Assembly (NCBI GenBank): GCA_027559495.1
Contig: JAMXSV010000017.1
Span: 496,001-560,000 of the forward strand
DNA length: 64,000 bases
Source of the DNA: Aurifilum marmelostoma
Taxonomy: Eukaryota > Ascomycota > Sordariomycetes > Diaporthales > Cryphonectriaceae
Reading direction: 5' to 3'
Part shown: in pieces, positions 1 to 11,209 of the stretch
How the letters are laid out: each line of letters starts with the position of its first letter
How positions within the stretch are numbered: the first letter of the stretch is position 1
Translations under genes and position numbers: made by a program
The notes under the pieces: generated by a model
Database searches by the model: none
What the model was told of the DNA's origin: nothing
The model's input: only the letters and a program-made list of their open reading frames with translations

Positions 1-1213
1 CAGGTGATGCTGGGCAGACGAGTCTGTCAGGCTCGTCCACTAGGTACCCTTGGTATTTCCTCCAAAGTCTCGATATCTTCCGCTATACCAGCCGTCGTAC
101 CAAAGCAACCATGTTCAGCTGCCAGCTGCGAACTCGAGAGAGGGTCGTGCTCGTGGTGTGGAAGTTCAACAATCGTCACGAGTTCGGGGACGGCTATGCG
201 CAGGTGCAGGCGCTGTGTGGTGGAGCAAGAGAGAGCTATTAAGAGAGGATTGATACTGTCGCCTGCGCAATACAATGGCGAGGAGAAAGAATTAAGGTCT
301 GGTTTGGTCAATACACACAAGAAAAGAAGAGGACACGAAGGGCATGAAAGTTCCAAAGAGGTCATTGATGCCAGGGACGACGGCAGGCCCCTTTCGCAAA
401 CCCGCAAGCACACATTAAGCGTCAAACTAAGCCTGCCCAACGCTACTCAGCGGGTGTGTGGCCTGTGACCCCTACCCTGTACCCCTACATGATATTACGT
501 ATGGTGTGGTACCTACCATGGCACCCAGTAGTTCACAGCCGTTCAAAGTCTGAGGCCCCCCTGGCACACACCCAAACAGGGGGTCAGGTGCCCCCTCCTG
601 AGTGGCTGAGAGATGTTAGCCTTAGTGGGTTTGTGCTCCAGCACAGAACCAGTGGCAGCCAAGTCAGATTTCGGCAGCTCCTTGTAGGGCCGATGAGCTT
701 AATCAAGCCCCCTTGTCAGCCCTGCAGGTTCCTACTCTGGCCGCCTGCCCTGGCTACGGGCTACTGGCTACTGCTAAATTTACCATGGTACCTGGGTGCT
801 GAGATCTGACTTAGGATCCTTCTGCATAGCACAGCACAAAAGGCCTTATTTACTTGCAGATCGTCCAGTGTCATCAGCTTTCTGTTGTGTGAGATCGCTC
901 GATTGAACCTCTGACACGTTGCTTATGTCGTCATAATGTTACGCGCTCCTGGGACGCGAGGGTGTGAGAGTGCGGCTGCTACTACTGTACGTACTGTGTA
1001 CAGATCAAGCGGGGAGGACCCTAGATTCCGGGCCCTGGAGCTCTTATCAGAATGTTGCTCCAGAATTTATCCATCCCGCCGTTCTAGAAAAACGTCCTGA
1101 CGACGTGGACTTGCAGAACAAAAACACAACCTCGCACCATCTCCTAACAGTCTTCAGCCTGTCCGCAGAAGAAGCATACAGCTTCAATCTGCGAGAATGA
1201 ATACTGTCTCATC
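1..1213. other. Left-edge non-coding region and LeuRS leader
   Basis: I see no protein-like reading frame here on either strand. Frames such as 4-468 and 456-809 have no recognisable domain or fungal codon pattern. The last few hundred bases should hold the promoter and 5' leader of the leucyl-tRNA synthetase gene that starts at 1214. No tRNA or repeat was recognised. Confidence 0.6.
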
Positions 1214-4200
1214 ATGTCGTTGATTTACATGCGGCCAACGGGCCGCCAACTGCCCAACTTACACTTCTCTCGCCTACTCGTGACCAGAGCTTCTCGTTGC
1301 CACCGTTTGCCAGTATGGCGTACCGCCTCGACAGCTTCACACCCAGGACACGGTGCATACCTGGCCACCAACGATAGGGACTCGGCCGACGCGACTGGGC
1401 GGAATAATGCTGCACAGCAGGTGCCCAAGCTCGACCTGACCGCCCTCGACAAGAAATGGCGTGCGGAATGGAGCCGCCTCCAGAAGGAACAGACCCACGA
1501 CGGGATAGAGGCACAGAAGAAGTCCAGATACATCCTGCCCATGTTCCCGTATCCTTCGGGTCGTCTTCACATCGGCCACCTGCGCGTCTACACCATTGCC
1601 GATGTTCTTGCGAGGTTCTACACCCTTCAGGGGGAGAAGCCGATTCTTCCCATGGGGTGGGATGCCTTTGGCTTGCCCGCTGAGAATGCTGCCATCCAGC
1701 GGGGTGTCAACCCTGCAGTATGGACGAAGAGTAATATTGCCAAGATGAAGGAGCAGATGGGCTACATGAATGGTAGCTGGGACTGGGAACGTGTATGTAC
1801 TGGCCCAGGTCCGCTCCCGGAAGGATGTGCAACTAACACAAAGTTTTTTCTTTTTCTTCTCTCTTGCATGTAGGAAATTTCCACGTGCGATCCTGAATTC
1901 TACAAGCATACCCAGAAAATCTTCCTGATGCTACACGAGAAGGGACTGGCATACCAGGCCGAGGCCGAGGTTAATTATGACCCGGTGGACAAAACAGTAT
2001 TGGCAAACGAGCAGGTGGATGCGAATGGATGCTCCTGGAGGTCTGGCGCCAAGGTCGAAAAGAGGCGGCTCAAGCAGTGGTTTTTCAAGATCTCTGAGTT
2101 CCGAGAATCTCTGTTGCAGGACCTCGAGGTGCTGGCAAAAAACGATGCATGGCCCGAGAGGGTGCTCGCCATGCAGAAGAACTGGCTTGGCAAGTCCGAG
2201 GGCGCCATGATCAAGTTTCCCATCATGGCTCATAGCCAAGACATGCACGCCGCCATCGAGGTCTTCACCACCAGGCCTGATACTTTGTTTGGCGTGCAAT
2301 ACCTGGCGCTTGCAGCCACGCACCCGGTCGTGCAGCACCTCGCCGAGACAGATGCTGAGCTTCAGGCATTCCTAGACACCTTGCCTGGCCTGCCACCAGA
2401 CTCCAAGGTTGGCTACATGCTCCCTAGCTTGAGGGCTATCAATCCTCTGGCGTATCACGAGGATACACCGGCCTCCTCCAAAGAGTCTCTGCCGGTGTAT
2501 GTGGCGCCGTATGTCCTCGGGGACTATGGAGAGGGTGCCGTCATGGGCGTTCCCGGCCACGACCTCCGTGACAACGCCTTCTGGAAGGAGCACCACTACG
2601 ACCAGCCTGTGCGTATCGTGCTGGCCGCTTCTGAAGACGAGTCCACGACCACCATGTCGAATGAGCCATTCATCAAGCATGGGATCATGACCGAACAGAG
2701 CGGCCCCTTCAAAGGCAAGCCGTCCCAAGAAGGAGGGGAGATTCTGGTCAGGATGCTCGAGACGGCCGAGCTTGCCAAGCCAGTCGAGAAATGGAGGCTC
2801 AGAGACTGGCTCGTCAGCCGGCAGAGATACTGGGGCACGCCCATCCCCATCATCCACTGCGGGTCATGTGGCTCTGTACCGGTTCCTGACAGCCAGCTCC
2901 CGGTCAAGCTTCCAGAGGTTGACCATCACTGGGCCGAAGGCAAGCCGGGCAATCCACTCGAGTCGGCCACCGACTGGGTCAACACGTCTTGTCCCAAGTG
3001 TGGCGGCGCCGCAAAGAGGGACACTGACACGATGGACACGTTTGTTGACTCAAGTTGGTACTACATACGTTTTATCGACCCGCACAATGCTGAGGCGCTC
3101 TTCTCTCCTGAAATGGCATCTCTGCTCCCAGTTGACCTCTATCTCGGGGGTATAGAGCACGCTATCTTGCATCTTCTCTATGCCCGCTTCATCTACAAGT
3201 TTCTCATGACATCGGCTGCCCTTCCCGGGGCATCACCACAGGCTGTCCAGGAACCGTTTGCTCGCCTCATCACCCAGGGAATGGTCCATGGCAAGACATA
3301 CATTGACCCTTCCAGCGGGCGCTTCTTGAAGCCTGAAGAGGTCGATCTGCAAGATCCTGCCAGCCCGAAGATCATTGCCACGGGTGAGACAGCTAGCGTC
3401 AGCTATGAGAAGATGTCGAAATCCAAGTTCAACGGCGTCGACCCTACTGAGTTGATTGCCAGACATGGCGCTGATGCCACCCGGGCACACATGCTCTTTC
3501 AAGCACCGGTCAGCGACGTGGTGAACTGGGACGAGGACAAGATTACCGGCGTAACGCGCTGGCTCGGCCGTGTCTTTGATCTCGTGGTAAAGACGGACTA
3601 CCCAGTGGTGGAGGTCAACGACGCCATGCTTGCTGAGCTTGTTACAGAGACAAGCAAGAAGCTCCCTCAGATGAGCCAGCCCGAGCTGGCATGGTGGGAC
3701 GACAATTTCGCCCTGTGGAGAGACTTGCAGCGGACGATCGATTCTGTGACGGAATCTTACCGCGGCGTGTACTCGCTCAATACCATTATTTCTGACCTCA
3801 TGAGCCTGACAAATACCATTGCGGCGCACCCCAAGACCCACGACCAAATGCGCTGCGCCGCTATCTCGGCGCTTGTCAGGATGCTCGCGCCCATCGCCCC
3901 GGCTGTCGCGTCTGAGTGCTGGCAGATCCTTGGAGCCAAAGAGCCGCTCTTCTCGGGCTCTGTGTCCTTTCCTGTGCCGGATGGCACGCTTCCCGTCCTG
4001 AAAGCAAGGACGCAAGCGTGCGCGGTGCAGATCAATGGAAAGCTACGAGTGGCAGTCGACATCCCCAGGCCGCCCGAGCACGCAATGGAGGATGACGAGC
4101 TGAAGAGGTGGTTCGTGGATAGGATCCTCGAGGCGGACGGTGCGGCGAAGCTGGGCGATGCGGATGCAATCCGTTCGGCCAAGAAGGTTATTGTGGTTCG

Positions 4201-4231
4201 CAGCGGCCGTGTTGTGAATTTTGTACTGTAG
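1214..4231 (+). CDS. leu-5: Leucyl-tRNA synthetase, mitochondrial
   Basis: Charges mitochondrial tRNA-Leu with leucine. Two exons, 1214-1792 and 1874-4231, flank an 81-base intron (GTATGT to GCATGTAG) and give 978 aa. Exon 1 opens with an Arg/Ser/His-rich, acid-poor stretch of about 50 residues that looks like a matrix presequence. The class I signature PYPSGRLHIGHLR lies near residue 115 and KMSKS near residue 706; between them are a CP1 editing region and a Cys pair motif (CGSCG, CPKCGG). The C-terminal part carries an anticodon-binding domain ending in an HVVR-like tail (KKVIVVRSGRVVNFVL). The length fits the bacterial-type LeuRS found in fungal mitochondria, such as yeast Nam2. Yeast Nam2 and Neurospora LEU-5 are also known for group I intron splicing; whether this copy does that cannot be seen. 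The first ATG is chosen because the presequence follows it. Confidence 0.96.
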
Positions 4232-4325
4232 TTGTAAAAGATACCCACCTCTCTCCCACGCAAACACACATTTTGTAGGCAGACCCGGCTACAGGAGTGA
4301 GACAGACGCACATTTGTGAGAATTT

Positions 4326-5554
4326 TCACATGCTTTGTATGAATACAGATCGGCCATGACCACTCCCTTTGATGCGCACCTCCTTGGTCCCGTTAACCAC
4401 CACGGCCGAAGTCGCCTCCAACTCTCCAGGCGCAGCATCAGGCCAGTCCCTCCACACCTCTACCTCCACCTCACCAGCCCTCCCCGTCCCCATCAGACCC
4501 TCATGCCGCAAGGCCATCTCCACGACCCTCAAAGCCTGCCCCAGGTCGCCCACCTCGCACAGCATCACCCTCGGCCTCAACATCGCAGCAATATCCAGCA
4601 GCCTCGCGTAGAACACATCCTCTGGCACGTGGTCGCCGGGATACGTCACCATTGGCACCTGGGCGAGCTTGGGCTCGTACCGCCGCACACTCTGGACTGT
4701 CTGGCGGCTGTATCCCCACCGGGACACGTAAGGCGGGTTGCAGACTAGAACGTCGAGAGGCAGCGGATCATCCTCGGAGCAGGAGGTGAGAGCGCCGAGC
4801 AGGGCAGCGTCCGCGAAGATATCAGCCTGACTAAAGACGAGAGAGCGGCTGGTGAGGTTGTTGTGCCGGGCGTTCTCCTCTGACAGGTTGACGGCGTGGG
4901 GTGAGATGTCGACGCCGCGGACGTGGAGGTTGGGGATGGTGCGGGCGAGGAGGGAGTCTAGGAGGAGGGCTATGCAGCCTGTGCCTGTGCAAAGGTCCAG
5001 GATCCGCAGGGCCTGAGGTGCGGGACCTAAGAGGTGAGAGTGCTGGATGAGGGCGGCCAGATGGGTTGTGTATGCCTCTGGCTCTGGTCTGGCAAATCAA
5101 CGCAGGTCAGTCTTTCACTTCTTTTCTCTTTTTTGAAGCCTAAAGCATCGGCTTCTTCTTGTTGTCTTTGAGAGATCTACCTAGGTATGAACACTCCAGG
5201 ACGACATTTCAGCTCCAGGCCGCCAAATGGCTGCGTCCCGAGGACATACTGCAGCGGCTCCCCCCTTCCACGGCGCCGGCACAGCGAGGCGACATGGAAT
5301 TCTTCTGCCCAGAGGGACGACGACGACGACGACGACGCTGGCGGTGCGAGCTGGCGGACGTGTTCGCGCACCCACCTGAGCTCATTCAAAGTAGAGGGAA
5401 GGTCTCGACAGACGGGAAGTAGCGCTGCTGCGTGTGGAGAGATGCGTTTGGCTCGACGGATGGTGGAGGGTGGGATCCGAGGCATTGGGATGTCGGGTGA
5501 AGAGGGTTGGGTTGAGTGTGAAGGTATTGGGTTGGGACGAGACGACCTCGACAT
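4326..5554 (-). CDS. MTQ1: HemK/PrmC-type glutamine methyltransferase (MTQ1-like)
   Basis: Probable S-adenosylmethionine-dependent methyltransferase that modifies the Gln of the GGQ motif in the mitochondrial release factor. Two exons, 5554-5181 and 5088-4326, are joined across a 92-base intron (GTAGAT to TTTGCCAG); the split codon is AG|A (Arg), giving 378 aa. Exon 1 ends in the family motif PLQYVLGTQPFGGLEL followed by FIPRPE. Exon 2 has the SAM-binding motif I (ILDLCTGTGCIALLL) and the catalytic NPPYVS at about residues 242-247. A start at Met24 (5485, reading MPRIPPS) is as likely as the first ATG. It is divergent from the cyclase-family gene. Mitochondrial (MTQ1) rather than cytosolic (MTQ2) identity rests on the HemK-like N-terminal domain, which MTQ2 lacks. 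Confidence 0.9.
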
Positions 5555-6163
5555 TCACCACACACCTCGCCTCCCTCCCTCCGTCTTTAGGTGTTTGGAA
5601 GTAGTTATGTATTTGATATCCAAGATTTGTATAAGTGAGAAGTGGTCTAATGAACATAGACTGTCAGGACTGTCTAGCTCTTTTCAAGAATCATTATGCA
5701 GAGTGGTCAACCCGAACCCTGACTGATCCCTTTCCGCTGCCTCTTTCCTTATAGTACTGTACTTTACGACGAGAAGCGAGGCACACTAACATGTCTAAAA
5801 AAAAAAAAAAAAAGAATAATAATAGTTTACAGTAGATACAGCTGACCAGTCAATCCGATATATTTATTGCTATGTGATGCGCGAGACCCTAACCCTTTTT
5901 TGGCTCCACCACTGGCAGCAGGTTTTGCTTGAGTGTGCCCGCCGTGTGCTTCACTCTTTTCTCGCGGTAAAGAAGACCCGAGCAGGAATGACGATGGCGA
6001 CAAGACGGCGGGCCGATCCCTCATCCGCGGTGCACGGATCGATACCGGAGTTTCCCCGCCTCGAGGACAAGATAAAGAAATAAATAAAACAAACAAAACG
6101 ATCCTCTCTTTTTTTCTTCTCTCAATATACAAGTTGGCTTGTTGTTACTGATGGGATATATTC
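5555..6163. other. Divergent intergenic region, MTQ1-like and cyclase genes
   Basis: Shared upstream region of two divergent genes. It contains an A-tract of about 16 bases near 5798-5813 and short T/C-rich tracts. No gene, tRNA or repeat was recognised. Confidence 0.6.
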
Positions 6164-7413
6164 ATGGCTGAAAGGCTCGCACAGCTCAGCAAGACTCTCA
6201 AGATGACGACACCCACCCTCAACGAGAACGGCATTCCTAGCTTCGACAGCCTTCCCCTGCGGGAGGGCGATCCACACCACTCAGCCTGGGGCTTGTATGG
6301 TGACCACGACGAGCTGGGCACCCTGAACAGACTCACTGATGAACGTGTCGCTGCGGCTGCCAAGGCTGAGATCCAAAAGGGAATCCGGTAAGTTGGGAGT
6401 AATAGTAAATCTTCTCTTCTTTTTTTTTTTTTTTTTTTTTTAAAAAAAAATCTATTCGTGGCGAAGATCGTCTCAAAAAAAAAAACAAAAAAAAATAGCT
6501 GACCGGTCTACTGCAGAGTATCTCTCAACTGGCCTCTCGACGCACAGGGCGAGGAGTCAGGCTTCTTCCAGCGCAAGCTCTTCCACCAGGACCTCTTCCA
6601 GAAGTCCCCCCGGATCGTCCACGATGACGTCTGGACCTTCAACTCGCAGGTCTCGAGCCAGTGGGACGGCCTGCGGCACTTTGGCTACCAAAAAGAGGCC
6701 AAGTTCTACAACGGCGTGACCGTTGAGGATATTGGCGCCCACGGCAGGGACAAGGACGGGAAGAAGACCGCTGTGAACGGCATCCAGGGTGAGGAGGCTC
6801 TTTGTTTCTATATATCCTGTAGTCTTATCTCAGATGCTACATACTGACCATTGTGCAGCATGGGCCGAGCAGGGCATCGTCGGCAGAGGCATCCTAATCG
6901 ACCTAGTAGCCTGGCGCGAGAAACAAACCGACCCAGCAATCAAGAACTTCGACTGCTTCGCCACCTCGCCCATCCCCCCTCGCCCACCTGCAGGCCTGCC
7001 TCCGCGACCAGGGCACCGAAGTCCGCTTCGGAGACATCCTCTTCACCCGCACGGGCTGGCACGCCCAGCTCGCCGCCCTCTCCCCGCAGGCCCTGCGCGC
7101 CCACCAGAACGTCGTTCCCCACCACTTTGGCGGCGTCGAGCAGTCTGAGGACATGATCCGGTGGGTCTGGGAAAACTTCTCGGCCGTGGCCGGCGACCAG
7201 CCCAGCTTCGAGGCCTGGCCTTCCCAGAAGGACTGGGCCCTGCACGAGGTCCTCCTGGCTGGCTACGGGTGTCCCATCGGGGAGCTTTTCTGGCTCGAGA
7301 ACTTGGCAGAGACGTGTAAGAAGGAAGGGCGGTGGAGTTTCTTTGTGAGTAGTGAGGTCTGTAACGTCACGGGCGGGGTGGCTAGTCCCCCGAATATTCT
7401 GGCAATTTTCTGA
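6164..7413 (+). CDS. Cyclase-family (PF04199, kynurenine formamidase-like) protein, frameshifted as given
   Basis: Member of the metal-dependent cyclase/formamidase-like family common in fungi; the substrate is unknown. Exons are 6164-6387, 6517-6788 and 6859-7413, with introns of 129 and 70 bases and split codons CG|A and G|CA. Family features are an N-terminal GDPHHSAWGLYGDHDELGTLN region, SSQWDGLRHFGY with the expected His, then FGDILFTRTGW, and the ending GGVASPPNILAIF. Exon 3 changes frame at a six-C run (6974-6979). Upstream it reads FDCFATSP, and downstream the family sequence continues one frame later as AHLQACLRDQGTEVRFGDI. With one C fewer the product reads through to 7413. The break is either a base-calling error or a recent mutation. 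Intron 1 carries a long T tract. Confidence 0.85.
6420..6450. repeat. Poly-T/poly-A tract in intron 1
   Basis: About 22 T are followed directly by 9 A inside the first intron of the cyclase-family gene, with further A-rich sequence to about 6495. The intron (129 bases) is longer than most here because of this tract. Its length is likely to be unreliable in the assembly. Confidence 0.9.
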
Positions 7414-8159
7414 AGAGGCGCCGTGTGGTTGTGTGATGTGTAAGGGTGAGTGGAGGTAGTGATTGTTCTGGGTTGTTATTGTACCGTGGGCAAAAAGAAC
7501 TGGATCTGGTTTGGGCTTTCTCGCTGCCTGCAGCAATGTAGCGTTATGATGAATTGACGGGGCGTTTTCGAAGCTCATAACAATGATGGGTGTTGTTTGT
7601 ACTGCACTCCAGCAGCAGCAGCAGCAGGAAACGGGAGAGATTCACAACGTGCCACAACGGGAGTCTTATGAGAGAGCCTTGTAGGAGAAAGCTCGTCCAG
7701 AACAACTAGACTCTTGCTGTGTTGAGACTCTCCCGCGTCGTCTTGCATATGTTCAGGTCTGAGAATGCATTACTTTCCGAGTCGTACGCTTCTAATCATA
7801 GACAGCCCAACAGCCCGCTAAGTGATACCCAGAAAGTCCCCCTTTGATCCCATGCCATGTCTGCTGCACCAGTTTCCCGATCCTTTGTCGTGATCGCCCA
7901 TATTCTCGTTCACCGCCGGTCTCGAAAAAAACAAGAAGGAAAACAGGAGATATATATATATATATATATGTTGCACGGTTGGCTCGCCTTCGTGTCTTTG
8001 TGTGGATTCCGCGTGTCGGGCCCTGGGGGCTATCCTGCAGGACGAACGAATCCGTGCAGGGAAAAGAAGGGGAAAAGAGAAAACATTCAGTTCGAAATCA
8101 CGTCGCATAGTAGCCTTTTGATATGGAATCCTTCATCGTCGGCGCTCTTTCATAGCTCT
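7414..8159. other. Convergent intergenic region
   Basis: Lies between the 3' ends of the cyclase-family gene and calcineurin A, so it should hold both 3' UTRs. It includes a short CAG run near 7612-7627 and an AT dinucleotide run at 7950-7969. No gene was recognised. Confidence 0.6.
7950..7969. repeat. (AT)10 microsatellite
   Basis: Perfect alternating AT run of 20 bases between two convergent genes, in the probable 3' UTR of calcineurin A. Confidence 0.95.
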
Positions 8160-10157
8160 TTAGGCAGCTGGAGGACCCTTGCGGCGGGTGTCCCGATCAC
8201 TATAGCCATTGTCAGTGTGAGCATCACTCCGCGAATTGTACAGTAAGCGAGTGAGCGAGTGGGTGGATCCTTACGTGCTGAGCCTTCTGGAGATCGTCTG
8301 CAGCTTCTTGTCGTTGTCGGCCTCCCAGGTGGCACGTTCCAGCGCCTGCTTGAGCTCCTCGTCATTGGCTCTCGTCACCTCATCATGGCTCGGCGGCAGC
8401 CTCTCGTTCTGCAGATCCACCTTTCGGGCGTCTTCAAAAGTGCTGATGGCGTTCTTGATACCCTCTGCGCCCAGCATAAGCGTTCCCGCAGGCAGCTTGC
8501 CTCCAGAGACAGTCTTGAGCTCCGTGACGCTCTCAGACTCTTCTCGGAGCACCTGGAACACGCGCGACAGCCGACCAATGGCAAGGATCTTGTTCTTGAT
8601 CGCCCTCCGTTTTGCCTCGATCGACTCCGGGTCGGCAGTGGCCGACGGGGTGATGGGTGGCGAAGCGGGGCCGGGCGAGCTCGAGGACTCCTCCCTAAGC
8701 TCATCCTCGCTGCAGGTACTGAGGATGGCGATCAACATATCCATGAACTTCTCGCCGACGAATGGGAGAGACCAGGTGAAAACATCCATGAAATTTGGGA
8801 GCCAGTACGGGTGCGGCGTGCAGTTGAACTGACGGATGTTCATAACGTTGTTCTCGTACTTCAGCACGGCAGCTTTGTTGTTGTACACGTCGAGGTAGTT
8901 CGGGGCTGAGAAAATGGTCATAACACTCGGAAAGCCGGTCGTCCTAGTCTTTCGGTACATTCTATAGCCAGCATCTTGTGCTTCGTGCGCACGGATGATG
9001 GACAGCAGGTTGTTCTTCTCGAGGAAGGCGCACGCTGCCGGATATGAGAAGAAGTATGAGCAGCCTCTAACGTGGTTGTGCAGGAAGTAGTCGTTGGTCT
9101 TCTCCTGGCCAAAGTCCTCGAGAGGGTCGGCCCAGAGGATGTCGCACATCAGGCCCTGGGTGGGGGGTTCCCTAAAACGATCGATCTGTACCGCGTTGGA
9201 GTCAGCCATCGAGCAAAAGGAACAGTCTGGGACGGCGCCCTGCAGATGAACCCAGCCACATGGGAGTACAAGGAGAGATTTCTCACGTTTCGAAGGTCGT
9301 CGAGGGTGTGCAGTTCTGGGCTGAGACCGCCGTGGATGCACAAGAACTGCTTGTTCATGACAGCAGCAAGAGGCAGGCTGCAGAAGGAGTCCATGCACGC
9401 CTCGTAGATGGTGTCGGAGTATTTGTGCTTGCACTCGAGCTTGAAGGTGAAGTAGTCGGTCAAGTGGCGACACTCGTGGTTGCCTCGCAGCAGCCACAGC
9501 GTCTTAGGATAGTGGATCTTGAGCGACCAGAGGTACAGCACACACTCGATGCTGAAGTAGCCACGGTCGACGTAGTCGCCCAGGAAGAGGTATCGGGTCT
9601 CTGCCGGGTCTCCGCCCACTTCAAAAAGCTTCATGAGGTCGTAATACTGGCCGTGTACATCGCCACAGACTGTGATCGGGGCGTCCATCTCCAGGAGGTT
9701 CGGCTCGGCGCGCAGGAGCTCTGTGCCGGTCCTGATGATCCATAGCGCCTGCTCTTCCGTCAATCGGCCTTCTCGGTAGAAGTGCGACTTCAAAAACTGG
9801 ATGTTGGGCTTGGTGTGTGTCTCGTCCTCGAAGAACTGCTCGTCGGTGGGCTTGAACATGGCAGGGGCCTGAACGTCTGGGGTGAGGGGCATGAGGTCAG
9901 CATATCGCGTGCTGCATGCAAATTCGGCTCTTCTGTGCATGTGTGTGTGTGGGTGTGGGAAGCGGGGGGTGCAGCTGAGTGTACATACCTTTGCAGACTC
10001 TCTCCATGGTGCTGACTTCAGTGCCATCTTCCATACGGTGGATAGAGAAATCGATCTCGGGCAGAGGCTTCTTCTGCTGTATTGCGCGGATGGCATTGTC
10101 AACCTGGACATTGCGAAGCTCCTGAGAGCCAGGCGCAGCAGCGTCGTCGGATTCCAT
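8160..10157 (-). CDS. cna-1: Calcineurin catalytic subunit A (PP2B)
   Basis: Calcium/calmodulin-activated Ser/Thr phosphatase that controls stress responses and hyphal growth in fungi. Exons are 10157-9989, 9876-9287, 9185-8275 and probably 8199-8160, giving 569 aa. Phases close at every junction: K|DVQAP, N|IDRFREPP and ST|DRDTRR. The metal-binding motifs GDVHGQ, GDYVDRG and RGNHE are present. They are followed by the calcineurin B helix (FMDVFTWSLPFVGEKFMDML), the calmodulin-binding segment (KRRAIKNKILAIGRLSRVF) and an autoinhibitory region near LQNERLPPSHDE. The last donor (GTAAGG at 8274) overlaps an in-frame TAA at 8273-8271. Unspliced mRNA would therefore end at ...RRLST, while spliced mRNA adds 12 residues beyond that Thr, ending KGPPAA. 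I prefer the spliced form, but both are possible. Confidence 0.95.
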
Positions 10158-11209
10158 TTTCGGCGGTCGAGTGTCTGAAGCAGCGATGCCGAGGTTACTT
10201 GTGTGTTGCAGGAGTCAACAGTCGAGACCTGCGGCCGAGCTCTGCGTTCAAGTGGGTGGCGAGCGTGTTCCGAGGGCTCGTATTTGTTGAACTCTCCGCC
10301 CCGAGGCCTCCTGCACAGGTAAGGCGAGCTTGACTGTCTTTCAAAATAAATGGGAAGAAAGTAAAGGAGAGCCTAGCGGAAGAGTTCACCAGAGCCTTGT
10401 CGAGACAGCAGAGTTGGAGGAGGGTGGAGGGAGGCAAAATGGGACGAGTAGGGCTGAGGTCAGACGAAGCGGTTGTAGGTTATGCTACAAACCATGGGGA
10501 TGAGTGACAGCACAACACAGAGTCCAGACCAAAACAACTGGAAAATCGCAGCGCAGCAGGCAGGACAAGGAGGCTTGCCCTGGCTCAGGTGGAGCATAGG
10601 GCCTATGTACAAGGTAGGCTTGGGGGGAGGACGGGCGGTGGACGACCTTGGGGAGCGGGGCCTGGGATGGGCGTAGCAGCTCAGCCTTCAGGGGATCTCA
10701 TGGTGGGGTATCACAGCCGCTCAGTGTCTTGCCCTAGCAGGAAACCTGCTCAGGCCACCTGTACGGACGCTAGGGGGCTACAGTGGTGTCTAAACCCAAG
10801 GCAAAAAGCCAATCGCAGATAGGCTAAAAAAGGGGGGAGCATGATGACGGCGAACAGCTGCCTGGATCTTCCAATCAGCCTTTAGAGTTATCAGATACTA
10901 ACAGGAAGTCCTACAGAAGGGACCTAGCACTAAAGAAAACCACCTCCTCCACTGTACATAGTACACATACTTGGTGACCCCGGCCGCTAGCCTCTTATCT
11001 ACGCGAGAATATATTGTGCACTTCCATAGCTAGGCCCGCTGCTTCTCCTGCAAATATTCATTAGATAAGGGAAAAAAATTATAATCCCACTCAACAGTGC
11101 TGCATGTCACGAGAGACGGCGAATTTTTCATTCTTTACTCTTCTTCCTACTTTTTTTTTTTTTGTGGCTTCTTCCCGAAGTGCCTACATCGAACAAAACC
11201 GCCTGACAT
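10158..11209. other. Upstream region of calcineurin A
   Basis: About 1 kb between the calcineurin start and the 3' end of the trimethyllysine dioxygenase gene. The frames 10482-10676 and 10589-10822 show no protein-like composition. No repeat or RNA gene was recognised. Confidence 0.55.

Noticed and set aside
4..468. 154-codon open frame at the left edge
   Set aside because: It overlaps frames of similar length on the other strand, and its composition is not protein-like; no domain is visible.
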